From Methylophilaceae bacterium (GTDB lineage Bacteria; Pseudomonadota; Gammaproteobacteria; Burkholderiales; Methylophilaceae): a stretch of DNA of 10,260 nucleotides. The translations under genes and the position numbers were made by a program. The DNA lies in the NCBI GenBank assembly GCA_947379975.1, contig CANCPF010000044.1:1-10260 (forward strand), written 5' to 3'. Below the pieces are notes generated by a model, which was not told the origin of the DNA, ran no database searches, and saw only the letters and a program-made list of their open reading frames with translations. Below are positions 5,593 to 10,260 of the stretch, piece by piece; position 1 is the first letter of the stretch, and each line of letters starts with the position of its first letter.

Positions 5593-7002
5593 TTAGCAAG
5601 AATAGTACAAACCAAACTCAACTGGATGTGGTGTCATACGTAACTTGTTCACTTCTTCCATCTTAAGTGCAATATAACTATCGATCCAATCTTCAGTAAA
5701 TACACCACCGCGTGTTAAGAACTCACGGTCTTTATCTAGATGCTCAAGCGCTTGCTCTAGTGAAGAACATACGGTTGGAATTAATGCATCTTCTTCTGGT
5801 GGAAGATGGTACAAGTCTTTTGTTGCTGGCTCGCCTGGGTGAATCTTGTTTTGTACGCCATCTAAACCAGCCATCATCAATGCAGAAAATGCCAAGTATG
5901 GGTTAGCGATAGGATCTGGGAATCGCGCTTCAACACGGCGTGCTTTGTCAGAATGTACAAATGGGATACGGATTGCAGCAGAACGGTTTTTAGCAGAGTA
6001 AGCTAATTTAACTGGCGCTTCATAATGTGGCACTAGGCGTTTATATGAGTTAGTACCTGGGTTAGTAATTGCATTCAATGCGCGTGCATGTTTGATAATG
6101 CCGCCAATGTAGTACAAGGCGAAATCACTTAAACCAGCATAGCCGTTACCAGCAAACAAGTTTTTACCATCTTTCCAGATAGATTGGTGTACATGCATAC
6201 CAGAACCATTATCGCCTGCAAACGGTTTAGGCATAAATGTCGCTGTTTTACCATAAGCATGCGCTGTATTTAACACTACATATTTAAGTGTTTGAGTCCA
6301 GTCAGCACGTTTTGTTAATGTGCTAAATTGCGTGCCGATTTCACATTGGCCAGCAGTAGCAACTTCATGGTGATGCACTTCAACAGGAACGCCCATCGCT
6401 TCTAATGTAATACACATTGCAGAACGAACATCTTGCAATGAATCGACTGGAGGTACTGGGAAATAACCACCTTTAACACCTGGACGATGGCCAGTGTTGC
6501 CGCCTTCAAATTTCTCACCAGAAGACCATGCAGCTTCTTCTGAATTGATGCGAACAGAGCTACCGCTCATGTCTACAGACCAATTGATAGAATCGAAAAT
6601 GAAGAATTCAGGCTCAGGACCAAAGTAAGCAGTATCACCAAGGCCGCTAGATTTTAAGTAAGCTTCAGCACGTTTAGCTAAGCTACGTGGGCAACGGTCG
6701 TAACCTTTACCATCTGTAGGATCAACAACATCACAAGTAAGGATAAGTGTAGGCTCGTCCATAAATGGGTCGATATTAGCTGTTGTTGGATCTGGCATTA
6801 ATTGCATGTCAGAGGCTTGAATGCCTTTCCAACCGCCAATTGAAGAACCGTCAAACGCATGGCCTTCAGTAAATTTAGCTTCATCAAAATGAGAAACTGG
6901 CACAGTTACGTGCTGTTCTTTACCGCGTGTGTCTGTAAAACGAAAATCAACAAATTTAATGTCGTTTTCTTCTACCATTTTCATTACATTAGCCACTGAC
7001 AT
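5593..7002 (-). CDS. glnA: Glutamine synthetase, type I (adenylylation-regulated)
   Basis: GlnA makes glutamine from glutamate, ammonia and ATP and is the main ammonium-assimilating enzyme. With ATG at 7002 the protein has 469 residues, the same as E. coli, and aligns from the first residue. AGGAG at 7009-7013 lies 6 nt before this ATG. A TTG at 7005 would add one residue but leave only 3 nt of spacing. Visible motifs are FDGSSIGGWKGI (about 50-61), the metal-binding PEPEFF segment, QCEIG, the ATP/metal segment GSGMHVHQS and NRSAAIRIP. The adenylylation tyrosine is Y398 in KDLYHLPPEE, so activity should be tuned by a GlnE-type adenylyltransferase encoded elsewhere. The upstream region carries sigma-54, NtrC and possible sigma-70 signals, and a strong terminator follows. 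The divergent neighbour encodes a rhodanese-like protein. Confidence 0.98.
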   Translation of the reverse strand: MSVANVMKMVEENDIKFVDFRFTDTRGKEQHVTVPVSHFDEAKFTEGHAFDGSSIGGWKGIQASDMQLMPDPTTANIDPFMDEPTLILTCDVVDPTDGKGYDRCPRSLAKRAEAYLKSSGLGDTAYFGPEPEFFIFDSINWSVDMSGSSVRINSEEAAWSSGEKFEGGNTGHRPGVKGGYFPVPPVDSLQDVRSAMCITLEAMGVPVEVHHHEVATAGQCEIGTQFSTLTKRADWTQTLKYVVLNTAHAYGKTATFMPKPFAGDNGSGMHVHQSIWKDGKNLFAGNGYAGLSDFALYYIGGIIKHARALNAITNPGTNSYKRLVPHYEAPVKLAYSAKNRSAAIRIPFVHSDKARRVEARFPDPIANPYLAFSALMMAGLDGVQNKIHPGEPATKDLYHLPPEEDALIPTVCSSLEQALEHLDKDREFLTRGGVFTEDWIDSYIALKMEEVNKLRMTPHPVEFGLYYSC

Positions 7003-7064
7003 CAAGATCTCCTAGTGTGGTGTTAATTAGGGTAAAACTATTAAAGTACTCAACATGATAGATT

Positions 7065-7080
7065 AGCAGGAAACGTGCCA
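7065..7080 (-). promoter_or_regulatory. Sigma-54 (-24/-12) promoter of glnA
   Basis: The minus strand reads TGGCACGTTTCCTGCT. The -24 box TGGCACG is a perfect consensus, the GG-N10-GC spacing is exact, and the -12 box is CTGCT, one base from TTGCT. The predicted start is near 7054, giving a leader of about 50 nt. This corresponds to glnAp2 of enteric bacteria. Confidence 0.85.
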
Positions 7081-7138
7081 TCCTGAAAAGACCAAACTAG
7101 CGCTTTTTTGCTGAAGTATTAAAATCTGCTTGTATGCG

Positions 7139-7157
7139 TCGCACCATAAAAGTGCGA
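7139..7157. promoter_or_regulatory. Promoter-proximal NtrC-binding dyad upstream of glnA
   Basis: TCGCAC and GTGCGA are perfect inverted halves around a 7-nt spacer (CATAAAA), matching the NtrC consensus GCAC-N7-GTGC. The centre, at 7148, is about 94 bp upstream of the predicted sigma-54 start. Confidence 0.75.
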
Positions 7158-7163
7158 AGCTTA

Positions 7164-7192
7164 ATTATATTGCACTTTTATAGTGCTAAAAT
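7164..7192 (-). promoter_or_regulatory. Candidate sigma-70 promoter of glnA overlapped by NtrC sites
   Basis: On the minus strand a perfect TATAAT lies at 7164-7169, with a poor -35 (ATTTTA, 7187-7192) 17 nt upstream. The distal NtrC dyad covers the spacer, and the proximal dyad covers the expected start point (about 7157). NtrC binding should therefore shut this promoter, as at E. coli glnAp1. The weak -35 keeps confidence low. Confidence 0.4.
7171..7187. promoter_or_regulatory. Promoter-distal NtrC-binding dyad upstream of glnA
   Basis: GCAC-N7-GTGC (7172-7186, spacer TTTTATA) is centred at 7179. That is 31 bp, about three helical turns, from the proximal dyad, so two NtrC dimers could sit on the same face of the DNA. 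Confidence 0.72.
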
Positions 7193-7309
7193 TTAACTGG
7201 CTTTCTAATATTAAAATTTTCCTAGTTTTAATCTTAAGCGTTTAAAATGCTTAGCAGTATTTATAAAAGTAGCAATCAAAATCGTAAAACCAAATTACTA
7301 GGGGATATT

Positions 7310-7759
7310 ATGCAGGAGCAACAGCAAATTTTACAGTTAGCACAAAAACGCAGCGCAGAAAATGGCTTACCCTATGCAGGCGCAGTGACCCCACAAGAAG
7401 CTTATGAGCTAATGCAAAAAAATCCGGAGTTTCTACTGATTGATGTGCGCACTCAGGCTGAACTAGCATTGGTCGGTCGTGTACCAAGCGCGCTTAATAT
7501 AGAGTGGGCGTTTTATCCTGGTATGGCACAAAATCAAGATTTTGCTAAACAACTGTCTGAAAAAGCAGATAAAAGTAAAACGCTTATTTTCATGTGCCGT
7601 ACTGGTGGCCGCTCGCATAATGCAGCAGCCGTTGCGGCAAGCTTGGGTTATACACAAGCTTACAATATGTTAGAAGGCTTTGAGGGCGAAGCCAATGGTT
7701 TGAACCAACGCACCATGCTCAATGGCTGGAAACATGCCGGCTTGCCTTGGACGAACTAA
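7310..7759 (+). CDS. Rhodanese-like domain protein
   Basis: This is a single-domain rhodanese homologue of 149 residues, probably cytoplasmic; such proteins usually move sulfane sulfur or act in redox/sulfur relay. Visible marks are the N-terminal CH2A-type motif FLLIDVRTQAELALVGRVPSA (about 41-61) and the active-site loop CRTGGRS with the catalytic cysteine at 96. The loop is followed by NAAAVAASLGY and a NMLEGFEGE segment. The N-terminal 25 residues form a Gln-rich helix. The ATG at 7310 has a good Shine-Dalgarno (AGGGGA, 7300-7305); a longer frame from 7247 would add 21 Lys/Ser/Asn-rich residues without a ribosome-binding site. The gene ends 4 nt before aroE, so translational coupling is likely. 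The physiological substrate is unknown. It is divergent from glnA and may share its upstream region. Confidence 0.92.
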   Translation: MQEQQQILQLAQKRSAENGLPYAGAVTPQEAYELMQKNPEFLLIDVRTQAELALVGRVPSALNIEWAFYPGMAQNQDFAKQLSEKADKSKTLIFMCRTGGRSHNAAAVAASLGYTQAYNMLEGFEGEANGLNQRTMLNGWKHAGLPWTN

Positions 7760-7763
7760 ACGA

Positions 7764-8624
7764 ATGACTGATAAGTATGCCGTGATTGGCAATCCAATCG
7801 CTCACAGCAAATCACCATTCATTCACCTAGCCTTTGCTGCCCAGACTGGGCAAGATATTAGCTATGAACGAATATTGGCGCCACTTGATGGATTTGAGGC
7901 GACAATTTTTGAGCTAATTAAAAAAAATTACAAAGGGGTGAATGTCACCGTACCCTTTAAATTTGAAGCATTAAAGTTTGTCTCTCAGCATGGCGCGGTC
8001 AATCCATTAGCGCTTACTGCAGGCGCCATTAACACCATCCGCTTTGGCGAAGATGGCACTATTATCGGCGAAAATACTGACGGCATCGGACTAATGAATG
8101 ATATAGCGCATAATTTAAAATTCGATATTCGCCACAAAAAAGTGCTCTTACTTGGCAGTGGCGGCGCAGCATTTGGCATTCTGCAACCCTTGCTCAATGC
8201 CAATCCTAGCCTGATTGTTATTTCAAATCGCACTTTATCTAAGGCACAGGAAGCTGCCAAAATTGTTTCAGGTTTGATTGAAGCCAGTCAAACATTAGCG
8301 CACCCAAGTGACACAACTTGTATGACCCAATCCTACGAGAACTTAGGGGATAATGCTTTTGATTTAGTGATTAATAGCACATCGACTGGCCTTACTGACA
8401 CCGCATTGCCAATTCCAAATACGATTTTTGCTAAAAATTGTCTAGCTTACGACATGATGTATGGCCGAGAAACGCCATTTATGCAGCAAGCCCGCGCAAG
8501 CGGCGCGCAAGTGACTGACGGTTTAGGCATGCTGGTAGAACAAGCGGCTGAAGCATTTTACCTATGGCGCACGGTACGCCCAGAAACGCATAACGTAATG
8601 CAGCAAATTCGCACATTAAGCTAA
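7764..8624 (+). CDS. aroE: Shikimate dehydrogenase (NADP+)
   Basis: AroE reduces 3-dehydroshikimate to shikimate with NADPH in the chorismate pathway to aromatic amino acids. The 286 residues begin MTDKYAVIGNPIAHSKSPFIH, closely matching E. coli AroE from its first residues. This fixes the start at the ATG at 7764 rather than the longer frame from 7722, which overlaps the rhodanese gene. The catalytic pair is K66 (VNVTVPFK) and D106 (ENTDG). The nucleotide-binding domain has the glycine-rich GSGGAA loop and an NRTLSK motif that contacts the NADP phosphate. The C-terminal DGLGMLVEQAAEAFYLW segment is also typical. It lies 4 nt behind the rhodanese gene and 31 nt before mtgA, apparently within one operon. 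Confidence 0.97.
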   Translation: MTDKYAVIGNPIAHSKSPFIHLAFAAQTGQDISYERILAPLDGFEATIFELIKKNYKGVNVTVPFKFEALKFVSQHGAVNPLALTAGAINTIRFGEDGTIIGENTDGIGLMNDIAHNLKFDIRHKKVLLLGSGGAAFGILQPLLNANPSLIVISNRTLSKAQEAAKIVSGLIEASQTLAHPSDTTCMTQSYENLGDNAFDLVINSTSTGLTDTALPIPNTIFAKNCLAYDMMYGRETPFMQQARASGAQVTDGLGMLVEQAAEAFYLWRTVRPETHNVMQQIRTLS

Positions 8625-8655
8625 ATCGGCTTATATTTAAATCGATTATAAATCT

Positions 8656-9393
8656 ATGAAAAACTGGCTATTCAATCGTGCTCACAATGCAAGCCCATTA
8701 AGTTTTAGCGGCTACCTTACCCGCGGCCTAGTATTGTTTTTCACGGTGATTTTCATTTACCAACTGTGGATATTTCTACATATCTGCTGGTGGGTAAAAT
8801 TCAATCCATCCAGCAGCGCTTTTATGGAAGACCGCCTAGATATCATTCAAGAAAAAATTCCAGATGCCGAGCTGAAGCATAAATGGGTGGATTATTCCAA
8901 AATTTCAATTAATTTGAAGCGCGCCGTGATTGCTTCAGAAGATGCTAAATTTATTGATCATGAAGGTTTTGATTGGGAAGGCATACAAAAGGCCTACGAG
9001 AAAAATCTTAAAAAAGGCAAAATTGTGGCGGGCGGCTCCACTATTAGTCAGCAGTTAGCTAAAAACTTGTTTTTATCAACCAAGCGCACGCCTTGGCGCA
9101 AAGCTGAAGAAGCGCTAATTACAGTAATGTTAGAAAACATGCTACCTAAGCGCCGAATTTTAGAGATTTATTTAAATGTAATTGAATGGGGCAACGGTGT
9201 ATTTGGCGCCGAAGCTGCCGCAAGACATTATTACAAGACAAGCGCGGCTAATTTAAGTAGCGACCAAGCGGCAAAATTGGCGGCCATGATACCCAATCCA
9301 CGCTTTTATGATGTACACAAATCCACCAATTATTTAAACCGCCGTATCGCCACCATACAAGCACGCATGGGCTCGGCAGAAGTGCCTAGATAA
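8656..9393 (+). CDS. mtgA: Monofunctional biosynthetic peptidoglycan transglycosylase
   Basis: MtgA polymerises lipid II into glycan strands at the periplasmic face of the inner membrane. At 245 residues it is close to E. coli MtgA (242). One N-terminal membrane anchor spans about 24-46, preceded by basic residues that place the catalytic part outside. The GT51 domain has the catalytic Glu E95 in ASEDAKFIDHEGFDW and the second conserved motif GGSTISQQLAKN (126-137). It continues with KAEEALITVMLE, the lysine/arginine segment KRRILEIYLNVIEWGNGVFGAE and the AAMIPNP segment. There is no transpeptidase domain, which separates it from bifunctional PBPs. The start is an ATG with a weak ribosome-binding site, 31 nt after aroE. 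No clear intrinsic terminator follows; the AT-rich 8-bp hairpin at 9407-9429 has no T tract. Confidence 0.97.
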   Translation: MKNWLFNRAHNASPLSFSGYLTRGLVLFFTVIFIYQLWIFLHICWWVKFNPSSSAFMEDRLDIIQEKIPDAELKHKWVDYSKISINLKRAVIASEDAKFIDHEGFDWEGIQKAYEKNLKKGKIVAGGSTISQQLAKNLFLSTKRTPWRKAEEALITVMLENMLPKRRILEIYLNVIEWGNGVFGAEAAARHYYKTSAANLSSDQAAKLAAMIPNPRFYDVHKSTNYLNRRIATIQARMGSAEVPR

Positions 9394-9430
9394 ATATTTA
9401 CCTTAATAAGCTTTAAGTTAAAAAGCTTAG

Positions 9431-9459
9431 CTGAAAACTTAGTTCAAAAAATTTATTAT
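9431..9459 (+). promoter_or_regulatory. Candidate sigma-70 promoter of the azurin gene
   Basis: CTGAAA (9431-9436, four of six to TTGACA) and TATTAT (9454-9459, five of six to TATAAT) are separated by exactly 17 nt. A start near 9466 would give a leader of about 70 nt. I found no convincing FNR or NNR dyad next to it. Confidence 0.42.
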
Positions 9460-9536
9460 TCCCCAATCGCAACTTACGCCGCTAAACGTATTCTTAACCC
9501 TAGTATTTCTGATCAATCAATTTAGAGGCGATTATT

Positions 9537-9986
9537 ATGTTAAGAACAAAATTAGGTGCAGCGGTTTTACTCAGCATTATCTCTACCGGCGCTTTTGCTG
9601 GGCAATGTGATGTTGCCATAGATGCAACGGCAAGCATGGCTTTTTCCTTAAAAGAAATCGCTGTAAGCAAAAGCTGTAAAGAAGTAAGTCTCACATTCAA
9701 AAATGTAGGCACAATGGCAAAAGCAATGATGGGCCATAACGTGGTAATCACCAAAAAATCAGCCATGCAAGCCGTTTTAGCCGATGGCAGCACCGCCGGT
9801 TTGGCTAAGAATTATGTCAAGGATAACGATGCCCGGGTTATTGCGCACACTCAAGTGCTAGGTGGCGGTGAAACAACCAACATCAAATTTAAGGTCAGCG
9901 AATTAGACCCAAAAGAAGCCTATGTATTCTTTTGCAGCTTTCCTGGCCATGCAGGCGTAATGAACGGCGTATTTAAGTTGCTATAA
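9537..9986 (+). CDS. azu: Azurin, periplasmic blue copper protein
   Basis: Azurin is a small type-1 copper electron carrier of the periplasm. The 149-residue precursor has a signal peptide with cleavage after AFA (A21), leaving a mature protein of 128 residues as in Pseudomonas. In mature numbering every landmark falls in the canonical place: the disulfide C3-C26, and the copper ligands G45, H46, C112, H117 and M121 (MGHN, then CSFPGHAGVM). The usual Trp48 is Val here. A GAGG Shine-Dalgarno lies 8 nt before the ATG. In Methylophilaceae-type methylotrophs azurins can accept electrons from methylamine dehydrogenase; in other bacteria azurin serves nitrite reductase or cytochrome oxidase. The partner here cannot be told from the window, since no mau, nir or cytochrome gene is adjacent. 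It appears monocistronic, with its own promoter candidate and a strong terminator. Confidence 0.97.
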   Translation: MLRTKLGAAVLLSIISTGAFAGQCDVAIDATASMAFSLKEIAVSKSCKEVSLTFKNVGTMAKAMMGHNVVITKKSAMQAVLADGSTAGLAKNYVKDNDARVIAHTQVLGGGETTNIKFKVSELDPKEAYVFFCSFPGHAGVMNGVFKLL

Positions 9987-10015
9987 CTACAGACATTTAA
10001 CTCGCTTTATTAAAC

Positions 10016-10045
10016 AAAAAAAGTGATAGCAATATCACTTTTTTT
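10016..10045 (+). terminator. Intrinsic terminator of the azurin gene, symmetric
   Basis: AAAAAAAGTGATA and TATCACTTTTTTT pair perfectly around a GCAA (GNRA-type) tetraloop at 10029-10032, ending in a T7 tract. It starts 29 nt after the azurin stop. The A/T symmetry would allow it to act in both directions. Confidence 0.9.
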
Positions 10046-10172
10046 ATTGTAAGTACCCAATTGAATATCTTTTAAAAACAAAGCGCTTGAAATGGGTAAT
10101 AGAAGTAATCATCACGTAAAGCGACGATTGTTACACGTAGCTCAGTGAGAATGTTGTAGTATTTTTAGACGT

Positions 10173-10200
10173 AAAAAAAGCCCACATCGCTGTGAGCCTT
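10173..10200 (-). terminator. Intrinsic terminator downstream of tRNA-Phe
   Basis: The minus-strand RNA would read AAGGCUCACA-GCGA-UGUGGGCUU followed by U residues. This is a 9-bp stem with two G-U pairs, a GNRA loop and a T7 tract (10173-10179). The hairpin begins 8 nt beyond the tRNA CCA end, the usual place for a tRNA terminator. On the plus strand the stem has two mismatches, so it is directional. Confidence 0.85.
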
Positions 10201-10208
10201 ATTTTATA

Positions 10209-10260
10209 TGGTGGCCGAGACTGGAATCGAACCAGTGACACGCGGATTTTCAATCGGCCT
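10209..10260 (-). tRNA. tRNA-Phe (GAA), 3' half only; cut by the window edge and with an abnormal anticodon stem
   Basis: The minus strand carries an encoded CCA end (10209-10211) and discriminator A. It then has the acceptor 3' strand CTCGGCC, a perfect T arm (ACTGG-TTCGATT-CCAGT), the variable loop GTGTC and the anticodon loop TTGAAAA with anticodon GAA. This identifies phenylalanine. The 5' part lies outside the window. The 5' strand of the anticodon stem reads GCCGA against TCCGC, giving a C-C mismatch at 29-41, and it is preceded by AG instead of the usual CA. The gene is therefore either an unusual tRNA, an internally deleted one, or only a 3' fragment, as left by an integrated element. 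The 3' half itself and its terminator look normal. Confidence 0.8.

Larger units (their letters stand above)
7003..7309. promoter_or_regulatory. Divergent regulatory region between glnA and the rhodanese gene
   Basis: This is the only stretch near 300 bp without a gene. Its glnA-proximal half holds the sigma-54 promoter, and the middle holds two NtrC-type dyads with an interposed TATAAT, all described separately. The right-hand 100 bp (about 7190-7300) are very AT-rich. I could not pick a convincing sigma-70 promoter for the rhodanese gene there. A longer in-frame start for that gene at 7247 is possible but lacks a Shine-Dalgarno sequence. Confidence 0.7.

Noticed and set aside
7722..7763. 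Extended aroE N-terminus overlapping the rhodanese gene
   Set aside because: Homologues begin at the MTDKYAVIGNP equivalent, and the extra residues simply read rhodanese codons in another frame.
9407..9429. Hairpin TAAGCTTT/AAAGCTTA after mtgA as a terminator
   Set aside because: The stem is AT-rich and is followed by GCTGAAAACT rather than a T run.
9504..9520. TTCTGATCAATCAA upstream of azurin as an FNR site
   Set aside because: Only the right half matches TTGAT-N4-ATCAA; the left half has three mismatches of five.
10130..10165. GTAGCTCAGTGAGAA on the plus strand, resembling a tRNA D arm
   Set aside because: No matching acceptor, anticodon or T arm follows; it is most likely coincidence, and it lies on the opposite strand from tRNA-Phe.

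Overview
The window looks like a core chromosomal segment of a betaproteobacterium with moderate to low GC. The best guess is a methylotroph of the Methylophilaceae (Methylotenera/Methylophilus type). Three things suggest this: the glnA / DUF4124 / ntrB / ntrC order, an azurin most like those of obligate methylotrophs, and a YqjD-YqjE-YqjK envelope cluster. The placement is inference from gene content and remembered protein similarity; no search was run.

Layout from left to right. Positions 1-957 hold the 3' part of mutY (adenine glycosylase), cut by the window edge. Positions 1085-2138 hold three small co-directional genes, yqjD, yqjE and yqjK, for membrane-associated proteins. Positions 2249-7002 hold a minus-strand nitrogen-assimilation block, read from right to left: glnA (glutamine synthetase), a strong terminator, a secreted DUF4124 protein, ntrB (sensor kinase) and ntrC (sigma-54 activator). 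Positions 7310-9393 hold a plus-strand run of a rhodanese-like protein, aroE (shikimate dehydrogenase) and mtgA (peptidoglycan glycosyltransferase). Positions 9537-9986 encode azurin, followed by a strong terminator. The window ends inside the 3' half of a minus-strand tRNA-Phe with its own terminator.

The genes in the middle form one circuit. NtrB phosphorylates NtrC under nitrogen limitation, and NtrC activates sigma-54 promoters. The glnA upstream region carries a near-consensus -24/-12 promoter, two NtrC-type dyads 31 bp apart, and a possible sigma-70 promoter lying between and over these dyads. This is the same logic as E. coli glnAp1/glnAp2. A second well-spaced -24/-12 element lies just upstream of ntrB, which suggests that ntrBC is itself sigma-54 dependent.

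I see no phage, transposon, CRISPR array or defence system, and no clear undescribed system. The points most worth a second look are the regulatory layout of the nitrogen genes, an over-represented word built on the palindrome ACTTAAGT between 1.1 and 2.6 kb, a 16-bp duplication at the yqjK start, and the tRNA-Phe whose sequence departs from a normal cloverleaf right at the window edge.
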